64,000 nucleotides of DNA from Acetivibrio sp964564015 (lineage in GTDB: Bacteria > Bacillota > Clostridia > Acetivibrionales > Acetivibrionaceae). The first letter of the stretch is position 1; each line of letters starts with the position of its first letter. This document shows positions 1 through 8,231 of the stretch, piece by piece. The position numbers were made by a program, and so were the translations under genes. Location: assembly GCA_964564015.1 (NCBI GenBank), contig CAZLZR010000020.1:1-64000 (forward strand). The letters are read 5' to 3'. The notes below the pieces were generated by a model, which worked only from the letters and a program-made list of their open reading frames with translations, was not told the DNA's origin and did not search any database.

Positions 1-84
1 AGTGTTTATATGTGGTGTCGGTTTTTCTTAAACTCTCAACTGTCGAAAACGGGATTATACCAGTTGTCAAAACCTCTGTTTTTA

Positions 85-354
85 TCATTTTTCCTGCTTT
101 GCTGTTACTTCCTTATAGAATTTCTTCAGATCATCTTTTATTTCTTCCGACAGGTTATGCCAGCGTATCCCCTGAATAGCCCCTTCTAATGCACATAAAG
201 TATTGAAGCAGGTGTCTCCCTCAACTAAATAAAGTTTGATGAATGCCTCTTTACTTCCGGTTCCCTTTAGAGTTTCAACATCATTTATTCCGATTGAAGC
301 AAGTCTTTTCTCACATGTTGCCCCTATATTGGGCAGTTTGCTCAGTTCTCCCAT
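85..354 (-). CDS. TfoX C-terminal-domain protein
   Basis: A small 89-residue protein matching the C-terminal domain of TfoX/Sxy proteins throughout: it opens with the helix-hairpin-helix-like LPNIG segment, has the GSKEAF block, and later ALEGAIQGIRWHNL, all typical of that domain. In full-length TfoX proteins this domain follows a competence-regulator N-terminal domain; here it stands alone, as is common in Firmicutes, and its role is not established. I chose the ATG at 354 because AAGGAGG lies seven bases upstream; the GTG two codons earlier almost touches that site. It is monocistronic and divergent from the chemoreceptor gene. Confidence 0.8.
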   Translation of the reverse strand: MGELSKLPNIGATCEKRLASIGINDVETLKGTGSKEAFIKLYLVEGDTCFNTLCALEGAIQGIRWHNLSEEIKDDLKKFYKEVTAKQEK

Positions 355-458
355 GACCACTCCTCCTTAAAAATCCTTTTGCCCTATTTCTTTCTCTAGC
401 TTCTCCAAGTTAAAAATTGTGATTTAGACACAAAATCAATGCACAAAAATTTATACCT

Positions 459-488
459 ATTATATACCAAAATATATAATTGTTACAA
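459..488 (-). promoter_or_regulatory. Candidate sigma-A promoter of the TfoX-like gene
   Basis: On the minus strand TTGTAA (483-488) and TATAAT (459-464) are separated by 18 bases, about 100 bases upstream of the start codon. The rest of the 340-base divergent gap (355-701) is AT-rich, and I see no other convincing element in it except a GAGGAG ribosome site just before the plus-strand chemoreceptor gene. Confidence 0.5.
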
Positions 489-701
489 TGTCCATACACA
501 AATAAAAGCATGTAATAAATGTGAAGAAAAATATGCATCCACCTAAAGTATTTGTAAATAGTGCCTTAAAATAAAATTTCTATTTAAACCGTGCACGGCA
601 CAAGCATAAAAACATTTACCTATAAAATAGAGGATGTTCACAAAATTCGTCGAATAACATAATAGTATAATAATAGTAAATTTAATAGAGGAGAAAAGCT
701 T

Positions 702-2225
702 ATGAATAAGAACTCAATTCTTGTGGATAACGAACTGGAAGCCAATAAGTTTTCTTCAATTGTTACACTATGTACAAATTTGATTATTCTGCTTGCTTTT
801 TTTCTTAATCTAGCAGGCATTTTTGTAGTTCCCATGGGAACAGTAATAACCGCTACTCTTGCATCCATAATTTTACTTTCAGCACCAAGCATAATCGTGT
901 TTGGGTTAAAAAAAAGAGGTTCGTGGGTTAAATATGCCACAACAACTTCAGTAGTGCTTATGGTAAGTATAATAACAGTAATTCTTAAGTTCCATGCAAT
1001 AGTATTGTTTGCTTTTCCACTGGCAATATCAAGCTTATTTTTTTCAAAAAAACTAAGCTGGTATACATCCATAACATCTGTTGTATTTCTTTCTATTGCC
1101 CAGGCTCTATCCCTTTCATCCAAAGGTGTTATTGATAATAACTATCCGGATATGTATTCAATGATAGTGTTTGGCATTATTCCCAAAGCATTTCAATTAA
1201 TTATGCTATCCTTTATATTTATAATGCTGTCAAAAAGAACTCGCCTTATGCTTGCCAACATGATGGGTGCAAAAGATCAGGAAGAAATGCTAAGTAAGAT
1301 GATGGCAGTTACCGAAAAATCAACCGATGTATCCAACTCTCTTGCTCAATCGGTTAATAACCTGTCACTGATGACCGAACAAACCACAATATCAAATGAA
1401 GATATATCTTTAAGGACAACAAAACTTGCGGAAGGTTCAAAAAATTCAATAAAATGTATGGAAGAAGCTTCTTCTGAAGTTGAAAGCATGTCTGAAAACT
1501 TGCAAAAGATATCTGAGGAGAGCAAGAAGATAGGCATTATTTCAGAACAGGTCAAGCAAATGACGGAAAACAACGAGCAGGTTATAAGCAACGCTGTAGA
1601 GAAAATGAGCGCAATTGCCGTGGCAACTATGCAGAGCAAGGAGATAATTGCCAAACTTGAACAGAGATCCAGTGAAATATCCAACTTTGTTGAAGTAATC
1701 ACCCAAATATCGGAGCAAACAAACTTGCTGGCAATCAACGCCTCCATTGAATCAGCACGAGCCGGAGAACAGGGTAAAGGCTTTTCCGTAGTCGCACAAG
1801 AAATCAGAAATCTGGCTGAGGAGGCCCAAAAGGCTGCCAAAGATATATCCACCTCGATAAACAAGATAATAGAAGATACTCAAGAAGCTGTCAGCTCAAT
1901 GGATAATGGTTCTAAACTTGTTGAAACAGGACTTAAAATCATTGAGGAGGCTCGTAACTCTTTTACCAAGGTAGTAACAGCCAACAAAAACATCAATGAT
2001 ATGCTTTCTGTAGTAAACGGAGACACTTTAGAAACAGCAGCGCTTAGTAAAAAAATAGTCAATTTGGTTGCAGATGTAAAAAATACCAATACAAATGCAC
2101 TTTATGATATTGAGCAGATCGCCATGGCAAGTGGGAATCTTGTAGCATCAATGCAGGAAGTTGACTTAGCAGTTGATGATATTGAGACAATGTCAAGGGA
2201 ACTGCTTGAGGTGGTTCAGAAGTAG
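702..2225 (+). CDS. Methyl-accepting chemotaxis protein with polytopic membrane sensor region
   Basis: A 507-residue chemoreceptor. Residues about 20-180 contain roughly six hydrophobic membrane segments with no large extracellular sensor domain. From about residue 200 to the end it is a long coiled coil with the conserved MCP hairpin (EQTNLLAINASIESARAGEQG, near residues 338-358) that contacts CheA and CheW. No HAMP domain is obvious between membrane part and signalling helix. The compact membrane-only input suggests sensing of a membrane-soluble or membrane-state signal, which is inference. The start is supported by GAGGAG upstream. It stands alone and ends at a strong hairpin shared with the convergent gene. 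Confidence 0.9.
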   Translation: MNKNSILVDNELEANKFSSIVTLCTNLIILLAFFLNLAGIFVVPMGTVITATLASIILLSAPSIIVFGLKKRGSWVKYATTTSVVLMVSIITVILKFHAIVLFAFPLAISSLFFSKKLSWYTSITSVVFLSIAQALSLSSKGVIDNNYPDMYSMIVFGIIPKAFQLIMLSFIFIMLSKRTRLMLANMMGAKDQEEMLSKMMAVTEKSTDVSNSLAQSVNNLSLMTEQTTISNEDISLRTTKLAEGSKNSIKCMEEASSEVESMSENLQKISEESKKIGIISEQVKQMTENNEQVISNAVEKMSAIAVATMQSKEIIAKLEQRSSEISNFVEVITQISEQTNLLAINASIESARAGEQGKGFSVVAQEIRNLAEEAQKAAKDISTSINKIIEDTQEAVSSMDNGSKLVETGLKIIEEARNSFTKVVTANKNINDMLSVVNGDTLETAALSKKIVNLVADVKNTNTNALYDIEQIAMASGNLVASMQEVDLAVDDIETMSRELLEVVQK

Positions 2226-2238
2226 GGGTACAAAAACA

Positions 2239-2285
2239 AAGTGCATTTTAACACCAAAATCAAAGATTTGTGTTAAAATGCACTT
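2239..2285. terminator. Bidirectional terminator-like hairpin
   Basis: Perfect 16-base inverted repeat (2239-2254 against 2270-2285) with a 15-base loop, placed between the convergent chemoreceptor and Mrp genes. It has A-rich tracts outside both arms, so it can act for either strand. Confidence 0.8.
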
Positions 2286-2322
2286 CATAAAAAAATTATC
2301 CCTTATGTGAATCCACAATTCA

Positions 2323-3564
2323 TTAATGGTTTCCGCAGGAACATCCACCTTCTACATGGGAGTGCCCGTGACCTGCACAGCCTGCATCATTAGATTTTAA
2401 GCTTCCCGCTAAATACGCCTTGATTACTTCATCAATGTTTCCGCTTGCCCCGGATATAATTCTAATACCGTTTGAAACAAGGCCTTGCCTTGCACCTTCA
2501 CCCATACCTCCTGCTATGACCATATTAACATTATGTGTTACGAGGAATGCCGGAAGAAGTCCATGTTGATTTCCAATTGTACTTATTACTTTTTTGTTTT
2601 TAACTTCAGAGTTTTCTATCTCAACAATTGTAATATTTTCACACTTTCCAAAATGCTCGGATACATCGGATCCCTCGGTAGGAATTGCAATTTTCATAGA
2701 ACCATCCTCTTTTTCATCCACAGCTAAACTATTCTCTATATATCGAACTGCATCGGACAAGTATTCATGGTTGACTTTGTCAATTTCACCATTGTCACAT
2801 AATTCTGCGACTGCAGTATCAATCGGCATCTTTCCAAGCAGGTTTATACCAAGTTCTTCTGCAACCTTATCAATTTTACTGTCTCCAAAAAGCTTTATCT
2901 CTTTTCCACAATCCGGACATTTCAAATAGCTCATATTTTCAACAATGCCCAATATTGGAATGTTCATTGCTTTAGCCATATTATAGGCTTTCTTTACAAT
3001 TAATGAAACCAAATCCTGCGGAGAAGTTACAATAACAATACCGTCCAATGGTATCGATTGATAAACCGTTAACGGGACATCCCCAGTTCCCGGCGGCATG
3101 TCCAGAAATAAATAGTCAACATCTCCCCAGATAACATCAGTCCAGAACTGTTTTACAACTCCGGCAATAACAGGGCCCCTCCAGATAACGGGTAAATCCT
3201 CTTGCTCCAGCATAAGATTTAGCGATATAACTTTTATATTATTATGGGACTTTTGAGGATAGATGCCAAGCTCACTGCCCTCTGCTTTATTCGTAATACC
3301 AAACATTTTTGGTATGGAAGGCCCGGTAATGTCCGCATCCAGGATACCAACCTTATACCCCTTTCTGCTCATCATCACTGCCAGTGTGGATGTCACAAGG
3401 GACTTTCCAACACCACCTTTTCCGCTGACCACAGCTATTACACGATTAATTCTGTTAAGCTCATGAGTTTTTTCTGTTAAATTCTTTGGCTTGCCACCAC
3501 AACTTCCTGTTGAACATGTGCTGCCACAGCTTGTGCTATCGCACCCACAACTATTATTATTCAT
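2323..3564 (-). CDS. mrp: Mrp/NBP35-family ATPase fused to a NifX-like domain
   Basis: A 413-residue iron-sulphur carrier ATPase. A Cys-rich N-terminus (several CG and CxxxC patterns in the first 23 residues) is followed by a deviant Walker A loop GKGGVGKS near residues 48-55 and by the CPDCG motif that bridges a [4Fe-4S] cluster between subunits in this family. The C-terminal 120 residues match the dinitrogenase iron-molybdenum cofactor (NifX/NifB C-terminal) fold, starting at IPTEGSDVSEHFG. The extreme C-terminus is rich in His and Cys and could bind metal. Family knowledge points to Fe-S cluster transfer in the cytoplasm. Its start overlaps the end of the upstream aminotransferase gene by 8 bases, so the two are probably translationally coupled. 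Confidence 0.9.
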   Translation of the reverse strand: MNNNSCGCDSTSCGSTCSTGSCGGKPKNLTEKTHELNRINRVIAVVSGKGGVGKSLVTSTLAVMMSRKGYKVGILDADITGPSIPKMFGITNKAEGSELGIYPQKSHNNIKVISLNLMLEQEDLPVIWRGPVIAGVVKQFWTDVIWGDVDYLFLDMPPGTGDVPLTVYQSIPLDGIVIVTSPQDLVSLIVKKAYNMAKAMNIPILGIVENMSYLKCPDCGKEIKLFGDSKIDKVAEELGINLLGKMPIDTAVAELCDNGEIDKVNHEYLSDAVRYIENSLAVDEKEDGSMKIAIPTEGSDVSEHFGKCENITIVEIENSEVKNKKVISTIGNQHGLLPAFLVTHNVNMVIAGGMGEGARQGLVSNGIRIISGASGNIDEVIKAYLAGSLKSNDAGCAGHGHSHVEGGCSCGNH

Positions 3565-4414
3565 TCCTTGTCACCTCTAAATTCTCCCTAATATACTTTT
3601 TGATAACATTGTCGTATTCACTTTTAATTGAATTGAGTAATGCGTTGGAAGCAGACCCATAATAATGACTGTCTATACTGGCTACCGGCAACACTTTTAT
3701 GGAAGTACCCGTAATAAATACTGCATCAATATTTGAAAGCTCAGTGACACTAAGTGGCATCTCAACTAATTCAATCCCTAATCTTCCACATACATCCACT
3801 ACGTAATTTCTGGTTATTCCTTCTAATACTAGACTTCCTGGAGCTGTTAGCACTTTTTTACCCTGCACAAAAAAAGCATTTGATTTACTGCCTTCAAGAA
3901 TTTGATTGTTTGAATTTACCAGAAGAAGCTCAAAGGCTTTTGTCTCACGCATTTTTTCAGCTACGGCAGCGACATAATTAGAGTTCAACTTTTTTACATT
4001 AGGATTGTCTCTTTCTATATTAAGAAGACTTACAAATACTCCACTTGCATATTCTTCATCAGAAGGGTAGTAAAATTTGCTGGCGTATGCTACAAGCATT
4101 TGCCTGGAATTCTGAACTGAGATAATAATTTTCACATTAAAATTCTCTGTTTGCTCCACAAAAGCCAGTTTTTTTATGCTATCCGTTATGTTTTTCAGTT
4201 CGAGAAAGCATTCAATTCCTATTAAATCCAAGGATCTCTTCAACCTGTTAAAGTGTTCTTCAAGGAAAAGAGGAACTCCACTTATAACCCTTACGACCTC
4301 GTAAACCATTTTATCAATATTAAGTAATTCAAGTTCATCAACCGGTTTAGATTCATTATCGATTATACAATAACTGCCTATATTATCAGTTATAACCACA
4401 TCCAACATCTCCAT
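3557..4414 (-). CDS. Class IV PLP-dependent aminotransferase (branched-chain / D-amino acid / ADC-lyase type)
   Basis: A 285-residue fold-type IV PLP enzyme. The Lys that would bind PLP lies in NVKKLNSNYV, and the ILEGSKSNAFFV and LEGITR segments are family signatures that hold the cofactor phosphate and carboxylate. Sequence alone does not separate branched-chain aminotransferase, D-alanine aminotransferase and 4-amino-4-deoxychorismate lyase. It lies 52 bases downstream of the ArgD-like gene and overlaps mrp, so the three form one transcription unit. Three start codons (two ATG, one GTG) lie within six codons; GGAG is best spaced for the GTG at about 4399, so the first residues are uncertain. 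Confidence 0.8.
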   Translation of the reverse strand: MEMLDVVITDNIGSYCIIDNESKPVDELELLNIDKMVYEVVRVISGVPLFLEEHFNRLKRSLDLIGIECFLELKNITDSIKKLAFVEQTENFNVKIIISVQNSRQMLVAYASKFYYPSDEEYASGVFVSLLNIERDNPNVKKLNSNYVAAVAEKMRETKAFELLLVNSNNQILEGSKSNAFFVQGKKVLTAPGSLVLEGITRNYVVDVCGRLGIELVEMPLSVTELSNIDAVFITGTSIKVLPVASIDSHYYGSASNALLNSIKSEYDNVIKKYIRENLEVTRNE

Positions 4415-4466
4415 ATGTTACATATTTTTATTAAATAAGTATTGATAACAAACTCACAAGCAAAAT

Positions 4467-5669
4467 CTAGTTAATTTGGCCTAAAACCTTATCAAGAATC
4501 TTTATTGCCTCATCAATTTCGGCACTGGATACATTTAAAGCCGGCATAAACCTGATAGAATAATCATTTGGTGCGTTAACCAGCAAGAAATTATTCATGC
4601 ACTCGTCTTTTATCTGACTTGCAACTTCCTTATTCAATCCTATTGCAAGGAGCATTCCACATCCCCTTATTTCTTTTATTACAGAATACTTATCTTTCAA
4701 CATTGTCAACTGACCAATAAAGTATTCTCCCATCTTCTTTGCATTATTGCACAAATCCGACTTAATAATTTCCTCAACTACTGCCTTACCTACTGCTGTA
4801 GCTAATGGTGTGGAACCATAGGTACCGCCCTGATCTCCGGCTTCAAAACAGCATACCTTTTCCTTTGCAAGCACTGCTGAAAGCGGGAAACCACCTCCAA
4901 TCCCCTTGGCAAGAGTCATTATATCCGGCTCTATTCCATAAGCCTCATAGGCAAACATATACCCAAGTCTGCCAAGCCCTGTCTGTACCTCATCTATTAT
5001 AAGTAGTATGTTATTTTCATTGCATAGTTCCCTTACCTGCCTGATATATTCCTTATCAGCCGGTACCACACCTGCTTCTCCCTGAACAAGTTCCAACATG
5101 ATGGCACATGTATTTTTAGAAATGGTCTTTCTCAGTTCATCAATATCATTGTATGTTACTCTTGTAAAGCCTTCAGGTTTTGGCTCAAAAAGCTTTTCCC
5201 ATTTCTTTTTACCTGAAGCTGCCATCATAGCAAGTGTTCTTCCATGAAAACCATTCCAAGTAGTAATAACTTCATATGCCCCATTTAAATATTTCTGTCC
5301 GTATTTCCTTGCCAGTTTCACCGCGCCCTCATTTGCCTCGGCACCTGAATTAATGAAAAACACTTTATCCAAACATGAAATTTCTGTAAGCAGGCTTGCA
5401 AATTCAATTGCAGGTTTATTGTAATATGCAGGACTAGGATTTATAAGTAATTTAGCTTGTTTGAGCATAGCATCAACCATTATTGGTGAGGAATGCCCCA
5501 AGCAACATACAGCCCAACCTTCAATAAAATCTAAGTATCTATTTCCATTATTGTCCCACAAGTATGATCCTTCCCCTCTTGTGAAGACAATTTCAGGCCT
5601 ATTGGTAACATACATTATAGATTTTTCCGCTTTTTCTATCAATTCTTTAGTATCATTAGTAGCATCCAT
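4467..5669 (-). CDS. argD: Acetylornithine/succinylornithine-type aminotransferase
   Basis: A 400-residue class III PLP aminotransferase. It has NSGAEANEGAVKLARKYG, the IIDEVQTGLGR segment that places the cofactor Asp, and LAKGIGGGFPLSA with the Schiff-base Lys. Length and motifs fit ArgD, which transaminates N-acetylglutamate semialdehyde in arginine synthesis; other omega-amino acid aminotransferases of class III remain possible because no arg genes flank it. An AAAGGAG site precedes the ATG. It is the first gene of an operon with the class IV aminotransferase and mrp. Confidence 0.75.
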   Translation of the reverse strand: MDATNDTKELIEKAEKSIMYVTNRPEIVFTRGEGSYLWDNNGNRYLDFIEGWAVCCLGHSSPIMVDAMLKQAKLLINPSPAYYNKPAIEFASLLTEISCLDKVFFINSGAEANEGAVKLARKYGQKYLNGAYEVITTWNGFHGRTLAMMAASGKKKWEKLFEPKPEGFTRVTYNDIDELRKTISKNTCAIMLELVQGEAGVVPADKEYIRQVRELCNENNILLIIDEVQTGLGRLGYMFAYEAYGIEPDIMTLAKGIGGGFPLSAVLAKEKVCCFEAGDQGGTYGSTPLATAVGKAVVEEIIKSDLCNNAKKMGEYFIGQLTMLKDKYSVIKEIRGCGMLLAIGLNKEVASQIKDECMNNFLLVNAPNDYSIRFMPALNVSSAEIDEAIKILDKVLGQIN

Positions 5670-5836
5670 ATTAACACTCCTTTAGCAATAATTTAAGAAA
5701 CATTATATCATATATGATTTAAAAAATACTACTTTCAACATAAATTCAACTAAAATCACACCTTGACTTCTTATACTTCATATGATAGCTTAAATATGTA
5801 GCAAATATTATAATAATTATCAAAAGGATGGTTTTG

Positions 5837-5872
5837 ATGTCGGTAAGCTCTGTAAAGGTTATTTTCAACTAA
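5837..5872 (+). CDS. Upstream leader peptide MSVSSVKVIFN
   Basis: An 11-codon ORF with an AAAGGATGG ribosome site five bases before its ATG. It ends at the edge of a hairpin (TCAACT/AGTTGA), and its codons form one arm of the long-range pairing described for the leader. Small hydrophobic leader peptides of this kind precede several ribosome-attenuated resistance genes. Translation has not been shown. Confidence 0.45.
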   Translation: MSVSSVKVIFN

Positions 5873-6072
5873 ATAAGTTGAGAGGGCGCAAGATCAACAG
5901 GTGAATTCCTGTCTGTTTGTTGTGTCCTGAATAAGACATTACCTTACAGACTGCTTCAAAAAAACATTTCGATTGCATTTACTTAATATGTGAAGAAGAG
6001 ACGTATGGCGCGACAAGGTATGTTTGTCGGGCTATTTTATTTTCACATAAATATAATTGCATTTGTTCAGCT

Positions 6073-6124
6073 AAACCCACAGAAGCACTCTGCCTTATAG
6101 GCAAGGTATGTCTTCTGTGGGTTT
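6073..6124 (+). terminator. Leader terminator upstream of the MutS2-like gene
   Basis: Arms AAACCCACAGAAG (6073-6085) and CTTCTGTGGGTTT (6112-6124) are exact complements, enclose a TGCC/GGCA mini-hairpin, and are followed by GTTTATT. It lies about 80 bases before the gene, the expected place for premature termination. Confidence 0.7.
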
Positions 6125-6203
6125 GTTTATTAGCAAAAACCTTAATCAAGCGGGTCTAAGTGCCCCCTGAAATTTCTATTCGGTCTAAGGAGGAACAACA
6201 AAT

Positions 6204-8114
6204 ATGATTAAAAAAATGTTTAACACATTAGAATTCAATAAAGTTCTTAACATCCTAGAAGAACATGCTTTGTCTGAGAATGCAAAAACAAAAATACGAA
6301 ACCTTGAACCCTATCTCTCCGAAAGCGAAGTATCTAAACACATTCATGAAACAACTGACGCAAAGTTGATTATAGAGCACTACGGAACACCTCCTCTATC
6401 AGTCATGAACGATCTGGATAAATCACTGTCTTTACTGGGCAAAGGCGCACTACTTATGCCGGATCAGTTGGGAAACATTGCACAATTCCTCACTGCCTGC
6501 AGAAGATTAAAGGCTTACCTAAAGAAAGCTGAAAATAGCTTTTTATCCGTTGCTTCATATGGCAATTCCATTTTTGATTTATCCGAGGTGGAAGATGAAA
6601 TAAACCGTACCGTACGCGGCGGTCAGCTTGATGACAAAGCTTCTCCTCTGCTGTCCGACATCCGGAGGAAAATCTCCAATGCTGGAATGCAGGTGAAATC
6701 AAAACTCGACTCATTGCTTCGGAATAATAAAAACTGGTTTTCCGAAGGCTTTGTTTCAATTCGCAACGGGCAATATACCCTTCCTGTGAAGAGAGAATAT
6801 AAAAACCAGGTAAGCGGCACTGTTGTTGATGTTTCACAAAGCGGTGGTACGTATTTTATTGAACCCTCTGTTGCAAGAAAGCTACATGATGAAATGGCTC
6901 TGCTGCGTATAGAAGAAGAAAATGAAATCCGACGTATTTTATATACACTGACAGCCCTCGTAGAAGAACACCTTATGTCCATCAAAATAAATATTGAAGC
7001 AATGGAAATCCTGGATTTTATATTTGCAAAAGCGAAGCTGAGTATATCAATGAAAGCAGTTCCCTTGCCAGTAAACTGCGAGAGAAAAATTGAAATAAAT
7101 GCCGGACGCCATCCCTTATTAAAATCAGATAAGGTAGTTCCCCTTGACTTCAAAATTGGTGGTGATACAAAAGGCGTAATTATCACTGGTCCAAATACAG
7201 GTGGAAAAACTGTTGCTTTAAAGACAATAGGTTTACTGTCGCTGATGGCACAAAGCGGGCTTCATGTCCCTGCACAAGATGGTTGTTTTACAATGAATAA
7301 TTATGTTTTGTGTGATATAGGTGACGGACAAAGCATAACAGAAAATTTATCTACCTTTTCATCACACTTGACAAATATTATTCAAATACTTAAGCTTGCT
7401 GATGATCAATCACTTATTTTGCTTGATGAGTTGGGATCAGGAACTGATCCTGCCGAAGGAATGGGTTTGGCAACTGCAATCTTGGAAGAATTGTCATCCA
7501 AAAACTGCCTATTTGTAGCAACTACACATTATCCGGAAATAAAGGATTACGCAAAATTGACACCCGGCTTAATCAACGCAAGGATGGCCTTTGACCGACA
7601 AAGCCTCTTGCCTTTGTATCAATTGGTAATCGGTGAGGCTGGTGAAAGCTGCGCTTTATATATAGCCAAACGTTTGGGGCTTCCTGAAAGAATGATTCAA
7701 AGGGCCAGCTTGGCCGCATATGGCAGCAAAATCAATATTTCTGCCACTTTGCCCTCCCAACAGGAAGTGGACCAAAATGTACAGCCCTATCAAAGGATAA
7801 AAAAACGGGAAGCTGGCAAATCACCTGACACTCCGCGTAGCATGAAATTCAACATTGGTGACAGTGTAATGGTTTATCCTCAAAAAACCATTGGCATAGT
7901 ATATCAGAAGGCTAATGAGAGAGGCGAAATCGGTGTTCAGATAAAAAATAAAAAGCTCCTGATTAACCACAAAAGGTTGAAGCTTCATGTGCCGGCAAGC
8001 GAGCTATATCCTGAGGACTATGACTTTTCCATAATCTTCGAAACAGCCGAGAATAGAAAGAAAAGTCATGATATGGAACGCAAACACGACCCAAATATTA
8101 TTATTGAGAGGTAA
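6204..8114 (+). CDS. MutS2-family ATPase lacking the Smr domain
   Basis: A 636-residue MutS2 paralogue. It has the MutS core and lever region, Walker A GPNTGGKT at about residues 329-336, Walker B LLDELGSGTDPAEG near residue 408, and a C-terminal KOW-like segment (GDSVMVYPQKTIG). Canonical MutS2 is about 780-790 residues and ends in a Smr nuclease domain; that domain is missing here, and the protein ends soon after the KOW-like part. Bacterial MutS2 proteins act in recombination control and on collided ribosomes, so an Smr-less form could remodel ribosomes or DNA junctions without cleaving. The TAAGGAGG site decides the start. A long attenuator-like leader precedes it, suggesting induction by a translation stress. 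Confidence 0.85.
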   Translation: MIKKMFNTLEFNKVLNILEEHALSENAKTKIRNLEPYLSESEVSKHIHETTDAKLIIEHYGTPPLSVMNDLDKSLSLLGKGALLMPDQLGNIAQFLTACRRLKAYLKKAENSFLSVASYGNSIFDLSEVEDEINRTVRGGQLDDKASPLLSDIRRKISNAGMQVKSKLDSLLRNNKNWFSEGFVSIRNGQYTLPVKREYKNQVSGTVVDVSQSGGTYFIEPSVARKLHDEMALLRIEEENEIRRILYTLTALVEEHLMSIKINIEAMEILDFIFAKAKLSISMKAVPLPVNCERKIEINAGRHPLLKSDKVVPLDFKIGGDTKGVIITGPNTGGKTVALKTIGLLSLMAQSGLHVPAQDGCFTMNNYVLCDIGDGQSITENLSTFSSHLTNIIQILKLADDQSLILLDELGSGTDPAEGMGLATAILEELSSKNCLFVATTHYPEIKDYAKLTPGLINARMAFDRQSLLPLYQLVIGEAGESCALYIAKRLGLPERMIQRASLAAYGSKINISATLPSQQEVDQNVQPYQRIKKREAGKSPDTPRSMKFNIGDSVMVYPQKTIGIVYQKANERGEIGVQIKNKKLLINHKRLKLHVPASELYPEDYDFSIIFETAENRKKSHDMERKHDPNIIIER

Positions 8115-8145
8115 CAAAAAAACAACTTACTGACTAATTAAAACA

Positions 8146-8176
8146 GGGTGCTACAGATTGCAGCACCGTAGCACCC
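8146..8176. terminator. Terminator between the MutS2-like and dockerin genes
   Basis: GGGTGCTAC (8146-8154) and GTAGCACCC (8168-8176) form a perfect 9-base stem, followed by a T-rich stretch on the plus strand. It lies between two convergent genes. Confidence 0.7.
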
Positions 8177-8231
8177 TTAATTACTTTACATGTTTTGAAC
8201 TCTTTGGGCAACAGCACCCACAATACCAAGC

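Larger units (their letters stand above)
5820..6124 (+). promoter_or_regulatory. Structured leader of the MutS2-like gene, candidate ribosome-mediated attenuator
   Basis: The 533-base gap (5670-6203) before the MutS2-like gene is full of ordered structure. A TATAAT at 5809-5814 would start RNA near 5820. An 11-codon upstream ORF follows at 5837. Part of that ORF (5850-5859) can pair with ACCTTACAG at 5941-5949, enclosing two small hairpins (around 5864-5880 and 5896-5913). Further on are a CGACAA/TTGTCG hairpin (6011-6029) followed by a U-rich run, and a strong terminator (6073-6124). The sequence AAGGTATGT occurs in both late hairpins (6015 and 6104). A ribosome paused on the short ORF would disrupt the first pairing, which is the layout of antibiotic-responsive attenuators; the mechanism here is inferred. 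Confidence 0.55.

Noticed and set aside
1346..1864. 172-codon antisense ORF inside the chemoreceptor gene
   Set aside because: It mirrors the low-complexity coiled-coil coding sequence, has no ribosome site and resembles no protein.
5840..5950. Metabolite riboswitch (c-di-GMP, SAM, THF classes) in the MutS2 leader
   Set aside because: The conserved cores of these classes, as I remember them, are not present; uORF-based attenuation fits the pairings better.
6623..7186. 187-codon antisense ORF inside the MutS2-like gene
   Set aside because: The sense frame encodes clear MutS motifs; the antisense product has no recognisable features.
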